64,000 bases of DNA from Neoechinorhynchus agilis (GCA_051530055.1 CM121341.1:10044001-10108000); one strand, 5' to 3'. Positions 1-13,531 are shown, counted from the first letter of the stretch. A program made the numbers and translations. The notes: generated by a model not told the origin, from the sequence alone.

Positions 1-422
1 CAATAAAAATCTATGAGTTCGTCATGGTTTTTGCAAAGATTATTATAAAAAAAATTTGGATCGCCTGTTCACACCAATTTATGCGTAATTGCATAAAATT
101 AAAGGTTTATTTGAGATTTGATAAAGCATGCAAAAATCACAACTAAATATTTCTTAAATTAAAACATTACCGTTTAAGTTATTCATGAGTGAAATAAAGA
201 CTTTTGAGATTAACAAAGCTAAATATTGTTTTTACAGACTTCGCTCTTAGGCTCCATAAAGGCAATCCGAGATGCAAGATATCTCCTAGCAACGCTACTC
301 TTCTGATTAAAATTATGAAGTGCGTCGAAATTTAATGTATAAAACACCGGTTTTCTCTCTTAAATATCTATATTTCTTCGAGTTATATTAATATGTTTAT
401 TATATATATATTGAGACTTTAG

Positions 423-2533
423 CTATATATCGCCTTCCTATTGGATTGTTTTGTCAAAACACTGAAATTCACGGGTCTAAGCGATACTAACTTCTCAGTG
501 GGGAATACTCTGATGAACATGTGGTCTTGGTGCTCAATGCCAACGACAGATAATAACTTAACATCGATTGTTGAGGATGGTGCAGCCAAAATGAGTGCCA
601 AGGTTCATATAATAACAGTTGTTGTCTCGCTCTTTGCTGTAAATCTGTACTCGATTAGTGCCCATTGGCTTGGTTTTAAGAAATGCCTTTTAATTGCCTT
701 GATCGGAAATACGCTGGTCGATGGATGTCGTATATTTATGGTCTTCGCTTTAAAGAACGAATATATTATTAGTCTCATTTATGCGATATACTTCATGCAA
801 GCTGCAGCTGGAGGATTGCTTGTAATAAATCATAATTCTAATAGTTATTTGGCCACAATCTGCCAATTGAATGGTGCAACGGATACCGTGAGAACTATTC
901 GATTCGGGATACTGGAGAGTTGCGTGTTTGTTGGAATGATTTGTGGGCAATTGTTCGTTAGTTTTGCTCTGGACAAAATCAGACTCGTTTATATAATGAC
1001 TGTAGCATTCGGAGCAACGCTTTTCTCCACTTTTTATGCATTATTATTTCTTATGGACGAAAAGAAAGTCAATGGATTTTATGAACCGTCTAAAGGAAAC
1101 AAAGAAATGAAAAAGTCATTTAATGTTAAATCGTTCGTCAAACATATTTTACTGGCGGCGGGTTTTGGTAAAGATGCTGATGACAATTCGAAAAGACGAA
1201 GGACATATATCGTATTATATTTTTCAATATTACTTTTAGTTGCTCTGTTCAGCACAGGTAAGCCGTAAATATGGTTATATTTTCTTTCAAAATTATGATC
1301 CCAAATTGATTACACTTTTTTCGACAGAAAACATATTTTGATTCGTTATTGCAGATTTTCGGGACTGCACAGTCGACAAAAGTTTACTTACGTTTAACTA
1401 TTAATTAGGAAAATAAACGGGAATTATAGTCGTCTAGTTCAGAAACTGGAATTTCGATCCTCACAGACTTGATATGCGTTATAGCACCCGCTTTTCTTTT
1501 TAATTTTTCTACCAAATAGCTCTGCAATTAGTTAAAAAAATGAATGCCGTTTGTGTAGCTTTAAAAGCTGACTTCTCATTTAAGAGATTATATTTTTAAT
1601 GAACATTTAAATCAGAAATATTCTCCTCAAATGTCCGCGCGGTCTTTTAAACATAAATGACACTTGTAAAGATGGAGAAGATGATCATTTTCATGATGTC
1701 GAATGCAATTGTTGTTTATTTACGCTTACTGGAAAATTTTAATCGATAAGAGTTTTTCCTTTACTGAAAGGTTTTTATTTTAGTTCAACAAAGTTGCCTT
1801 TATATATTCCTTCGAACTGGCACACTTCAACTATCAGACAAGGAATATGGAATGTTCACCGCAATCCACCTATCATTGAGTGCAATTGGATTACTTGTCA
1901 TTCTACCATTTCTTAAGAAAGTTATTAATTTAAGCGATCATGTTCTTGTGTTAATAAGCGCATTTGCGGAGACTTCTAACCTTTTAATCATCAGTTTGGC
2001 CAGGGATCAAAAGGTCCTATACGCATGTAAGTCACTATGATCCAATCGGAGAATAAAATTATCCAATTCTCACATCGCAGCATGGGGAGGCGCAGCATTC
2101 GCTCCTTACCATATGCCAGCCATAAAATGCCTACTAACAATGCTCGTCGATAAATCTGAAATCAGTGAGTATAAATATTTATATCGAGACTATAATCAAT
2201 CTTTAGTTACACTGTTCAGTTGTTTCACATTCATTGTGGGAATTGCAAACTTTGCAGGAGTCTTTATATTCCAAACAATTTACTTGTCAACCATTCAAAC
2301 GTTTCCGGGTCTTGTGTTGATGATTGGAGCAGGCCTTGCTTTCCTTATTGTTCCACTCATGTAAAAATGAAAAACAACAACATTTTGTTATTTACTGCGG
2401 CGTTTTTAGTTTAACGGCAATGTATCTAAAAAGAAAAGATGATCGACTCTCTCAAAGGATGATTGATTCTTTTCCGCTTGATAATATTCAAGGAGCAGTG
2501 GAGCGACGAGAAATTAACAATAAAAAGAACTAA
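423..2533 (+). CDS. SLC46-family (proton-coupled folate/solute transporter-like) membrane transporter, 5' exon missing
   Basis: The spliced reading gives at least 479 residues of a multi-pass major-facilitator protein. Exons I infer: 423-1257, 1784-2026, 2081-2164, 2207-2360 and 2410-2533; all phases agree, and the third and fourth introns are 42 and 49 nt. SLC46-type features are a TIRFGILES stretch after the mid helices, RTGTLQLSDKEYG before the C-terminal helices, a PAIKCLLTMLVD segment and a FPGLVLMIGAGL segment near the end. In vertebrates the family moves folates, muropeptides or related solutes with protons across plasma or lysosomal membranes. The substrate here cannot be read from sequence. 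The frame opens at an acceptor (TTTAG, 418-422), so at least one upstream exon carrying the start and first helix is missing or unrecognised. The C-terminus is a short basic cytosolic tail. Confidence 0.8.
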
Positions 2534-2901
2534 TTAGTGATGACAGTATTTTAAAAGCCAATAATTTGATGCAGCTTAATTTGGAATATCAAGTTCGTTG
2601 TGCTGTGGGATAAATTAAAGGATCTTGCTTCGATCGGGTATCAGTCATGTCCATATTCGATTTCATCGCTGAAATCGCACTGCGCTGCATTATTAGTCTG
2701 ATAACTCCGAAACGTTTCATGCTGTTTGAGACAGTTAGATATATGACTTGCCTTTGAAGAGGTACCGCTAGACTATCCGAGAGTTTTATTTCGATTTTAC
2801 CCACAAGTTCGTTAAATCGCATTGAATTTGCTTCAAAGATGCATTAGCAATGATTTAAATGTTTTTTAATAATATACTAACACAAGTAAAGCAGCGATCA
2901 T

Positions 2902-3095
2902 GTCAACAGATTCTCTTTTAAGTACACGAAAAGGTCAGAATTACTTACAATTGTCGCATTTAAACCTCTTCCGACGTTTATCTTCAATAACTACTTTATC
3001 ACAAAAGGAGCTTTGGTCTATCAAGAGCTAGATGCTACCAGACTCGAGAATTGTGCTACGCGTTTAACTTTTAAAGGGAAATCTTTGTCTTTTAA
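2902..3095 (+). pseudogene. Possible isolated first exon of a second SLC46-like transporter
   Basis: One frame stays open and reads through a hydrophobic stretch into ALVYQELDATRLENCATR. SLC46 proteins have a similar first helix followed by a 'LVYQ..C' segment. It lies 370 bp after the transporter gene on the same strand, and no downstream exons were found before the 158-bp tandem repeat starts. It could be a broken tandem duplicate or the first exon of an unrecognised gene. The match is short and judged by eye only. Confidence 0.3.
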
Positions 3096-3381
3096 GTGTA
3101 AGTCTTCAATTTAAATAGCTTCGATATTTAACCAGAATGGTCATACGGTGTCCGCGTTTAATATACAATGGATAAAATTAATTCGTGAATCTAAGATTTT
3201 CGGAATTTCTACTAGTGAAAAATTGAAAATAGGGTAAAACGTTATCAAGGAAGCAACAAAAAATCGCAACTTTCTCGGTTCTCCACTACTCATTGTTATT
3301 TTAACACCTTTATCCTTACCAAATGATTAGAACATAGTCCATGGACTAACGATGCTCTTTATTATAGACTTTGAATTAAAA

Positions 3382-4013
3382 TTGCAGTGATCTTGTCTTA
3401 AACAGGAACATTTAGAACAAGTTAACTTTAATGACTAGATATTTGTAGAAATTAAAGGTTCAATTTCATTGCCTAAGTAGCTGGCGAATAATGAAGATTA
3501 AAATTTGATTAAAAAGTTCTCAAATTTATTGGAAGCCCGTTGCAGTGATCTTGTCTTAAACAGGAACATTTAGAACAAGTTAACTTTAATGACTAGATAT
3601 TTGTAGAAATTAAAGGTTCAATTTCATTGCCTAAGTAGCTGGCGAATAATGAAGATTAAAATTTGATTAAAAAGTTCTCAAAATTATTGGAAGCCCGTTG
3701 CATTGATCTTGTCTTAAACAGGAACATTTAGAACAAGTTAACTTTAATGACTAGATATTTGTAGAAATTAAAGGTTCAATTTCATTGCCTAAGTAGCTGG
3801 CGAATAATGAAGATTAAAATTTGATTAAAAAGTTCTCAAAATTATTGGAAGCCCGTTGCATTGATCTTGTCTTAAACAGGAACATTTAGAACAAGTTAAC
3901 TTTAATGACTAGATATTTGTAGAAATTAAAGGTTCAATTTCATTGCCTAAGTAGCTGGCGAATAATGAAGATTAAAATTTGATTAAAAAGTTCTCAAATT
4001 TATTGGAAGTCCG
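3382..4013. repeat. Tandem repeat A, 158-bp unit, four copies
   Basis: Four head-to-tail copies start at about 3382, 3540, 3698 and 3856, exactly 158 bp apart. They differ by only a handful of bases (for example GCAGTGATC versus GCATTGATC, and AAATTTATT versus AAAATTATT). No long internal inverted repeat is evident, unlike the other satellites here. Near-identity points to recent amplification or concerted evolution. Confidence 0.95.
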
Positions 4014-4940
4014 CGATTAGAAAATGCGGCAATTAGTATTGTTCAACTAGTGAAGCGGAATGATTTCGTAAATGCAAGCGGAGAAATGCTTATTGTAACT
4101 TAGTGCTAAGAATCCTTGAAGGAGAACGATTTTTTACGGGTACTTAAAAATTAACAAGATCGGCATTGTTACAAAACATTTGCTAAGGTTGCAATTATCG
4201 TCTCTAGAGAGAGAGGAGTATAATTTCCCACTCTATTCCCTCAAAAAATTCAAGAACAGCTCCCATTGACACTTCTAAACTACGAAATGAGCTTTTAATT
4301 CAATCGAAACACAACCAGTATAATACATTTTTCGAAGCCGTGTTCTTGATTGAAAATTAGGTCGAATGCTGTCAGTTAATTTCCATTTTTATTTTGGCCC
4401 CTTTTATTTAGGAGTGTAAAATTCATAAGTGTGTTTGAGATGATCGTCGAAGTATGAAAAACCTATTGGTATTCAGACAATTTTTCATTTCTAGTCATTA
4501 ACGGCGTACCAATCCCTCATTGGCCATCCATTCGCTTTTGTGGTGGACTTTTTCTCTTAAAGTAGGACAAGTGTCAGGAGTCGCCGAAATATATTTGGAT
4601 TCGATGAAATGAGAAATGTCTTAAACATAGGAGGAGCTTCTTAATGTTTTGACGAAACGAAATTAAAATCATATGTCTGTTTGGGCTGCTTCCCGTACCA
4701 AGCAGCAAAATCGGATTCTCTTAGGCTTCTGATAGAGTTGCACAATGAAAACAGAATCAAGTGTGTGTGAGATGAGATTTGTAAGTGTTGGTATTCTTTG
4801 ACGAATCATGCAAGCTTTGCCGTTTCAAATGCAATCCTAATAGTCTTTATTGACCATGTCTAAGTCATTTAAGGTGATCATGGCAAAAACTTTTGCCAAC
4901 AAAAACGCTCGATTTAATCGATTGTCGGTCATCAGACGTG
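4014..4940. other. No recognisable gene
   Basis: AT-rich DNA with frequent stops in all frames. I see no protein family, RNA gene or repeat I can name. Confidence 0.5.
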
Positions 4941-4947
4941 TAATTGA

Positions 4948-5390
4948 GTGTCCAGTTGTCCTATCCTCCATCTCCGACGACGACTAGTACACCCAAAAGT
5001 GCAAATTATACTTCACAATCAGAACTGGGAGCTTTCTGTCATAAATGGAGACCATTTAACACTTTACAATTTATTTGGACAAACGCCTGTCTACTATGCC
5101 AACTTCTCGTTTCTGTTATCACACGACCAAGATCAGGTGTCCGCTTGTGGCTACCATGTCGATAGATCCAGTGGAGGTGCTGTTTGTTCTTGGTAGTGTT
5201 CTTGCCAAGTCATTTCGTCGGATATCAGTGGAATTCAATCGACCATCGACAACTATTTATTGCAATCCTTCTTCTTTATATACGCGTACAAAGTTCCTTT
5301 TCCGTCCACCAATTTCGATTCCTTCTCTCCTCAAGACTCAGCTCGCACAAATGGTACTCTACACTTCAACACCAAAGATGTATTAGGTAA
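4948..5390 (+). pseudogene. Unrecognised coding-like stretch interrupted by one stop
   Basis: One frame is open from 4948 to about 5390 except for a single TAG near 5194. It holds plausible protein (LYNLFGQTPVYYANFSFLL, later NTKDVL) and ends at a donor-like GTAAAT. It could be an exon pair with a small intron across the stop, or a decayed gene. Two other frames are also open here, which lowers confidence. No family recognised. Confidence 0.25.
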
Positions 5391-5599
5391 ATATATTTTT
5401 CAATTTTATATCTAAATACTAATTTCATTAAATTGTTTAGGGACACTGCAGCTAAAGGCAGTCTCATTATGCCAATAATCAATACCAAAACAGCGTTCTT
5501 AGCAATAAAATATGCTCGGATAAAAATCCAAAGAGAGTTGCCGAACAAAATCTATAATTTACAACGTTAATTAGGTAAATATTTTGTCGACCAAAGATC

Positions 5600-8480
5600 G
5601 CTTCGCTGTATTTAGTCACAATTCAATGAAAAAGTTTCCAGTTCTCGTTCATTAAGAAATTATAGGTAATCTAACCATGATTTCCAATAGTTTTCCCTCG
5701 AATCCTTAAATAATTAACTAACCAGCATAACTTATTGATAGTTATATAGAAAAATTAAACGTGTAAACAGTACTGAAGTTTAAGTGTTTTAAAGATCAAA
5801 ATTTAACTACCGTTTCTAAATTAGAAAATCGCACGATTTCGTTAAAATTAAGCTGATTAAATTTAAAATCTGGACCTGTTAAAATTTGTTGCATTTATAC
5901 TTAAAAATTTCATAATTAATGCAATCAATCTGAACAGACACTATAACTTTCGAAGTAATTTCTTAAAGGAATCGAACTCCATAGAAAATATTTATATTTT
6001 CAAAGTAAAAAATAGACATTTTCAAGCCATTCAAACTACTTTATTGTACAATAAACTAAGAAGTTTAAATATTAATTGAAAAATAAAAATTTGTTCATCA
6101 TATTTAATAGCCTTTGTGCTACAAAACTTCTTTAATAGATTATTTTCGGTGCTTTTCTGTAATTTTACAAGTTTGAAAAAATCGTGCCATTTATTTGCTA
6201 GATGAATGCAAGCTTAAATCGATTACGGCTTCGAATTTTCACGTATATTTGGCCTGACCTTCGGTGCAATACTCATTATGCCCACTAGATCGAGATAATT
6301 TCTCGTTGATATCTTTGACAGAATTCGACCTTGCTTCTCCCACACATCACATCACTTTCCATGAGGACGGTTAAATTCTTCGCTTCGATTGAAATTGATC
6401 TCATGGGCATTGTCATTTAATAGTAAATTCGAATCGTTTTTCCCTCTATCTGTACACATGAATAATCCACGACATAGCGAATGCCCTTGAGATGTAATGC
6501 ACTTTAGGTTCGTTTCTAGTTCGAAAACCTAAATGCATACAAAATTTTCTAGAATCTTTTGGATTGTTTTTCAAAGGGATCAAACAGAGAACCTATTAGT
6601 GAATTGACTATCTCACAGTAAGACAATCTTTTCAGAAACCCATGACTATGAATTCGATACACGTACACACATTTTTGCCTCCATTGTTTCAACTTAGATG
6701 CAATGATAGGAGAATGCTCCAATCAGCAGTGTATCGGAGTAATCGAGCGCAAAGTTTCCTTTTTCTCGATGAAGCACAGACCGATACCACAACCGCAACG
6801 GTTCTGTAGATTGCTTCGGAGAACAAAAAGCGACTTGGTACATTTAACTTTGCGTTATTTTGGTAATCTCAAATATTTATATCCATTTTTTTGCCTGTTA
6901 TGATCAACCGACGGGATGGGGATTTTTGGATGTTCAAGGAAATTCTTGTCCGTAATTCCGAGGGTTCTTTATAGATGAGGGAACGAAGAAATATGGGACG
7001 GTATTAGCTTATCAGCTGAGATCCATCAAGACTGCGAATTATCTCAGCTATGGGCGAAATGTGCCTTAAAATCGAATTGTCATAGTTTTGTGAGATGCAA
7101 AAAAGATGAATGGTTAAGGTCTACTGAAAACGTGCTGGTGTTATATCATGCACAAGAGAGAAGTCGCATATGAAAAGAATCGGAAGCATGGAGAGTTGAA
7201 GGGTGCCGGAAATGAACTCTCTTCCCCAAACGCCCTCAAATAAGGCTAAAATTCACGGACACTACTTATTAACAGCTGAGCCGTTTTAAAATGCCAAACT
7301 AATGGATACTGAAACGATCTAGCCAGTAAGATTAACATATTGTATGGATCAGTCAAACCGGCGTTTCACACCGGATTCTCCAAGAACACACACTTATCTT
7401 TAGGTTTATTATATAAGCGTACTTATAGATGTATGGTGGTGGTGGTGGTGGTATGATAGCGATGGTGGTGATCAACGGTTCCCAACCCACCGCCGACCTG
7501 ACCAATATAAACACGCCTAGTCCGCTGACTTTTAGATCGATGATGGTATCCACATGTGGGTTCATTTTTTAAGACAATCCTGTCATGATTGGAGACGGGC
7601 GACATACGATACGGCTTTAAGACTAAGAGAAAGGTTATAAATGCCAAATGTATAAAAGCTTCTAGCTGACCGATCAGTGCAACGTTTACCATTCGTGTAC
7701 GACGGAGATTTAGCTCCCAGTCTAGGTTATCAAGGGTAAGAAAGATTTAAGAACTTCTTTTACTGATTTACAAATACCAAAAGAAGTCCAAATGGATATC
7801 ATTCTAATGTTCGATAATTAGTCCAGAAACACGGCTCATACGAGATATAAGTCCAATGCTTTATGCAATTACGGTCCTAATGTGGAGCAATCGTTATTGC
7901 GGCGCTTTAAAACAAATTTCGGTGACTCTAAAACTTTTTTACTTAGGAAGGCTCGTCTTGGTGTGGATTTGTAGACGAATAATGGCAGTTTGTTGTCGAA
8001 TGGCATTATCAAAAGTGCTCGGATCAAATTGTAGGCTCTTCGGCTCATAACACTTCATTCGAATTTGCAGTAAGCTCGATGAAGGACTCGCTTTAAAAAG
8101 AAAAATTGCTACATTTGTCAACCGAGATAACTGAAGTTCGGTAATCGTTCAGGAATGGCATTTGGGTAAAAACGGTTTCCTTTTTATCAAAAGATCGCTT
8201 ATTTGTATTTCTCGTTTCTAGTTGTTTCGTTGACGCTATTTTTACGGTTGAATATGTTAGCTTTAGAGAAAATTCGACCGATTCTCAATATCTCCTCAAT
8301 CGTATTGTAATTCGTTGCTAACGAACGATCCCAAAAGTTTCTAACAAGTTTTTGAATAATATCAATAGTCCGTGATCGATGGTTACCTAAATTCTTTGTA
8401 CTGTTTTTCAATTCTCGGACCCTTTCAGGTTTCAGATGGCACGTTAAAATGAGAGTTGTGCACTTCAAGTCAATGCGACC
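5600..8480. other. Long stretch without a recognisable gene; GGT microsatellite inside
   Basis: Only short ORFs with no recognisable domain. A (GGT)n run lies at about 7434-7452. The rest is AT-rich intergenic or unrecognised intronic sequence upstream of the cadherin gene. Confidence 0.5.
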
Positions 8481-8483
8481 AAG

Positions 8484-11212
8484 ATGTTATTATTGTTCTT
8501 AACGCCGATAATATTTCCAATAAAAAGGACGAGCTCCAATATCTTATCAGCAGTACATTTTAAAGAAGATTCACCGCCTGGAACGTTCTTGACGTGCATA
8601 AAGGACCAAGTGGACATGCCATTGGGAGAATTGGAATCGAACACATTTGACAATAAAGCTTCCGAATTATTTCGCTACGATAATTCAACATTGAGTGTGT
8701 ACAGTCGCAAATGGGTTGATCGTGAAGATCTGGAACGCAATAATCACTGCACTATGATTGATAATAATTGTTACCTGTATCTCCAAATCTATTTAATGAC
8801 AAATGTTGACAGTCAGTTCTATTCACTACCGATCGCAATACTGGACATGGACGACAATGCACCGACTTTCAGAATGCAACACTTTAAATTAAAAGTAAAT
8901 GAAAACGAAAATAGAATTCAGGCGATTCCATTGCCTTTCGCTGATGACGATGATTATTTAGACAAAAACAATCTAAACTATAGACTCACATATAGTAACC
9001 TGCTGGATGCTGCTATTTTTGAACTGGAGAATGGTACAAATCTGCTGATAAAGAAACCTTTGGATAGGGAAAAAAACCCTTATCACAATCTCGGATTAGT
9101 CGCAAGGTCTAGACAACTTGAGACGGTTTTACCAATTTCGATTTCGGTACTTCTTTGATTCTTAATCGCGTGAAAGATCCATTCCTTTTTCAAAATTTTA
9201 GATTGAAACGTGGTAAGACAAACGGCTTATGTGATTTAAAAAGGTTAACTCAAATAGCTGATTTTTCCCGAGATATTTTGCTTTGAAGACTTTTAATGGA
9301 CACATTAAGTAAACCCCTACAATCTAAAAATGCAAAATTTGAAGACAGCAATAATCTTATTATTAAATTTTCAAACACTAGAGTACACTGATCTTTTAAA
9401 TATTATATAGTAGATCAAGTTAGAGTCGAAATATTTAAAGAGAAATTTTTAGTCCGTAACAATGATACAGTTTAAACCTGTATTTGAGAACCTGTGAGGT
9501 ATTTTATAAAAGTTAAGCCTTTGTTTTGAAATGGCTCTAAGATTCGAGTAAGGGCGAATGTAGTTTGTGGAATTTGAGATGTGAAATGTAGGTGGCACTT
9601 GCTTTTGGCGAATGGCTTTATAATTGAACCTTTTTTGAAACTTTTTTCATCTATGAATGCAAGGTTTAAGAATTCGTGCAGTGTACCAACTTCTCTTCCT
9701 GTAAAATTGAGAATCAATGCCTTAAACGATTTGAACGACAATGCACCGGAGTGCGGACGCAATCGATTTGTTGTCGGGGACACATACGTTGGCCGGATTG
9801 GTCGTTTGATTGCTACAGATTCGGATAGTGGAGTAAACAGGGAGTTGCGAATGGGATTTCCTTCGTCAGCGAAGCCCGATTACTTGGATATAAACGGTTC
9901 GGATAATAGTTTATATGTGACAAAGTCGATAAGAGCGAGTGGAATACATCACGATCAACTAATGTTTAAATTTCAAGTGTCGGATAAAGGATATCCACCA
10001 CTATCTACATACTGTCATGTGGCTTTGACTGTTAAGAAAGCCCCAGAATATTTGTTGACGACTAAGAACACCGTTAATCTGCAAAATAGAGTAATTTATA
10101 TTCCTGATAATATGAAAAAGGCTGATACATTGATTGAGTTGACATTCAAAGAAAACGACGTTCATGATGATCCGTTTTCGATCGAATGTCGAAGTAAACT
10201 TTTACATTGTGAGAAGCATTCTAGTCGAATTAATGCAATCGTACTGTCCAAGAATCTTCTAGACGTTCAAGATAACAACGAATACGATATTGTTATTATA
10301 GTTGTTCGTGATAAGTATCCGTTAGTAAGAACCGAGAATCTATATTTCGTGAGACTGATTGCCGTGGATGCTATTACTATAAGGGAACCACAAAATCAAA
10401 CAACTTTAACACTTTCCGTCGATATTGAACAGCCATTAATTCAATTGAAGGTTCAATCTATAAGTAGAACAATTGATAGTGCTCGATTCGACGAGAAAAT
10501 GGAATGGAAAGTCGAGTGTAAAAATTTGAATTTACATATAAAAGAGAACGGATCAGTTTATTTAAAGCGGGTGTACCGCCCCGGATTGGCTAGAGTGATG
10601 GCTTCACTCGTCGGAGCTGTGAGTGGATATGAGTATCAGTCGATAGGTTTCAATGTACTTGTAAAACCTGAGATAATTGGAGAATTGCGACGTAAATTGA
10701 AGAAGCGGAACTGGATGGTCGATGAGCAATCGGAGCGTGATGCAAACGTTCACTGGTATCGATCGATCGCGCTGATTTTTTCAATCATGTTCGTTATCTT
10801 CTTTGGAATAGGAGGCGCAGTGGTTTTGCCGGCTTTAAGGAAAAAACCGAAACTGATTTTATGCTGGAGAGGAAACCGAAGAAATCGACGGAAACGTGGA
10901 ACCGGTCTGATTTCGCCTGAAGTGGCGGTGAGTCGATTGTGTCAGCGGACATTAAGTCTCGGAGACGATTATCTTGACGTAAAGACGATTGCATCCGATA
11001 AAACAAATCCAAGTAGCTCTATGCGACAATATTGTAATGGATATTTATTTAAGTCGGTCGATCGAATTCAAATACCTAATGGACATTGTGAAGAAGACTA
11101 CGTCGGCATAATTTGGGAACATTTGGATAACCGACATTCTAATCCTGATAAAAAGAATATTGTTTACGGAAAGACGGCTGATATACAATCCCATAAATCC
11201 TCTTTCGTATAA
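8484..11212 (+). CDS. Short single-pass cadherin / protocadherin-like adhesion protein
   Basis: Exons 8484-9106 and 9682-11212, separated by a 575-nt intron (donor GTCTAG, acceptor GTGCAG, phase 2), give 717 residues. A hydrophobic leader at residues 1-15 acts as signal peptide. Cadherin calcium-binding signatures follow: a DRE-type motif near 78-82, DMDDNAP near 128, LDRE near 193, then LNDLNDNAP after the splice, a DSDSG motif and VSDKGYPPL. The splice joins LVA to VPTSLPVKLRINAL, just where a cadherin repeat's last strands should be, which supports it. One transmembrane helix lies at about 569-593, then a cytosolic tail of about 125 residues. The extracellular part is short for a protocadherin, with only three or four recognisable repeats and the membrane-proximal ones lacking clear motifs. 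Role: calcium-dependent cell adhesion at the plasma membrane. Confidence 0.85.
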
Positions 11213-11670
11213 AACGCTCAGGATTGTAAAGAACGCATGTATAAAATTGTAAATATTTTTCTTTAAGAAAGTTTAAAAATGAGTCCTGAATTCTATAGTT
11301 GGAGACTTGGATCAAAATCGTTGAAGTTCAATTACCGGAAGGTTCTTGTGGTCACTAGTTTATCCTGACTACATCCATTTGGCATATGTTCACTGATGAA
11401 TACACCGACTGATAAAAAGAAATCAGTAGCAGAATCGGCGAAACACGGAGTAAGCAAATGCAGATTTTAAGGTACTAGCTAATTTCAACAAATATCTTGC
11501 AAATAAATCTTCTAGCTGAGACATAGAATCCATTGCTACTTTGTTTACAACATTCATACTAAATTTCTTATCAGTAAAGTTTCTTTTAATCGTAAACAGT
11601 CGAACAACGGTATCCATATCAACTTGATATCAAGCGAAAATCTCGGTTAATCTGAATATTATAGCGTTGA
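11213..11670. other. Cadherin 3' region, no gene seen
   Basis: Presumed 3' UTR and spacer. No coding or repeat feature supported. Confidence 0.5.
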
Positions 11671-12042
11671 ATGTTCACCACATTTAAAGTAATTTTGATA
11701 TTTGTGATTGTAATTCGAGGAAATAGGGAGCAAAACAGCTTTATTTTATTCGAAGACTATTTTTGCAAAGACAATACGACATTTAAAGATTCCGTTTGTA
11801 ATCCAAATCAGCATCCATACTTTCCCTTGTGTTGTGGACACGTATGAGTTTATGTTTAAAGTAAAATTAATCCCATTCTGCTAATTTAGCATCAAGCATT
11901 GTCCAGGTTCCGATATTGCTATTCATATACGCTTAATGTTGGACATACCATAGAAGTAAGTTTTTGGCAAATCGTTGGAATTTTAATTTAAGCAATTCGA
12001 GTTTGAAATTTAGTTAAATTTTAGAAAAGCATGCTGAAAATA
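11671..12042 (+). CDS. Candidate small secreted or membrane Cys-rich protein, two to three exons
   Basis: The ATG at 11671 opens a signal-peptide-like leader (residues 4-15 hydrophobic: FKVILIFVIVI). Then comes a cysteine-bearing segment with FCKDNTT, VCNPNQHPYFPLCCGH and, after a 48-nt intron (11842-11889), FRYCYSY. Exons 11671-11841 and 11890-11955 keep phase, and both introns start GTA. A possible last exon after an AATTTTAG acceptor ends in a stop near 12042. The CCG motif recalls the Cys-rich ectodomains of Shisa/WBP1/CYYR1-type proteins, but this is only a visual resemblance. It is too short for normal ORF detection. It might also be the 5' part of the unrecognised gene at 13.5-14.4 kb. 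Confidence 0.4.
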
Positions 12043-13050
12043 AATTGAATGATTTTTCTACTCGCTAAAAGAGAATTAAAACTGCTTTGAGAGAAACATT
12101 ATCTTATTCATTTTCGTAAATCAATCAACATCGACGATTAAGTTCGGAAATTATGAAAAAAATACACTTTACTCATTTATGGTTGCCAGAATATCTAAAT
12201 TTCTTGGAAATAAATTCACAAAATTTTGTTTTATTTGAAAGCAACATTGGTTCTCGGATGAATTGCTTATACATTACAGTGAGCAATAACGTTTTAACGG
12301 TCTAAAATATAATAATAACACGTTTATTTTGTTACTTTACAAGAATTGGACCAATGTACCTTTGGGTCCTCATGAACACTTCAGTTCTGATTTGTTAAAT
12401 GAATGCGGTTGTTGATTTTGGACTGGATTACGGGTTCAGTCGTGTGGGAATATCCGGCCGGAGGATACCCATTCGGGTAAAAATTGATGGTTATTGTTTG
12501 CCGGAGTGTTTGTGAGGTTGAGTCTTCCCTCAGGTTCATTTCGGGTCTCAGAATTTAAGAATTTCAAACGGGCTGCAATTTAACGCTTCGATCAAAAAAT
12601 GCTTTGACGATTGAGACCAGCACAAAATCATTGTTTACTACCGTATTGATAAATTTTAAATTAAATATAGCATTTGATTATGCTTCGTGTCTATTGTTTT
12701 TTTAAATCACTCCAATTAATCGTTCGTATTAAGTTTGATACGGCATATTTTGTGATTTGCAATTTGGCAATGATGCAACCTGCCGTTGAGGTACGACCGT
12801 GTTTTTAATTTTAATTTACTCAATGAAGACGCTTATAGCATTTTGATATGGGCGCATTCGGTCAATATCCTGTGAGTATGTTCAAATACTGTTATCACAT
12901 CGAAAATGACTACTTTTTACTTTAACAGGATCTTCGTTTATTTTGAATTAATTTCAAGATCAATTTTTTTCGTCTTAAAGATGCTCACCAATGTGACTCT
13001 TATTGATTACCCTAAGCATAATAGCGTGAATCGGTGCTTTATTTTTCAGG
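12043..13050. other. No recognisable gene
   Basis: AT-rich sequence with no supported ORF. It may be intronic if the flanking ORFs belong to one gene. Confidence 0.45.
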
Positions 13051-13056
13051 CGCATG

Positions 13057-13245
13057 TCTTAATTTTAATTTGACATATAAACCCAAATATAATTGATTTA
13101 TTTGCCTAGCTTTCACCGTTTTACGGCTTCAACTAAGCAATTGATGCACGAACTCGAATATTTAAAGTTGAAGCCGTAAAGTGGCGAAAGCTAGGCAAAT
13201 AAATCAACTATATTTGGGTCGTACAAACGTCAAATTAAAATTACC
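13057..13245. mobile_element. Hairpin MITE, about 185 bp
   Basis: Long near-perfect inverted arms: 5' AATTTTAATTTGAC, then CCCAAATATA and TTTGCCTAGCTTTC, mirrored on the right as GAAAGCTAGGCAAA, TATATTTGGG and GTCAAATTAAAATT. The loop is about 40 bp. No ORF. This fits a non-autonomous DNA transposon (foldback MITE). Target duplication is not certain. Confidence 0.8.
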
Positions 13246-13531
13246 CTAAGCTTTTCAATTTTATACCAGCAATGTCAGCAACAGTCGCTTATCTTTCTTA
13301 TAAAATTAAGAAGATTTATTAGAGACCACCAGAGCTTGATTTTCGCTTTCAATGCAAAAATGCTATGAAACTTAGTAGACTCATTGACTCAATTTTTAAT
13401 TGCAAGATGCCTATGTAACATTTCGTTTCAATTTAACTCACTATTTCGACTAAATTTAGTATTATTCTCAACGACTAGTTGATTTGCCGGTAAGTTTACA
13501 AGTATGAAAAATATTATTTGAGAAAATTCAG

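Noticed and set aside
3382-4013. CRISPR-like array
   Set aside because: Whole units repeat without unique spacers, and the surroundings are eukaryotic genes.
4948-5390. Stop-codon readthrough at TAG near 5194
   Set aside because: No family recognised on either side, other frames are also open, and a small intron or decay explains it as well.
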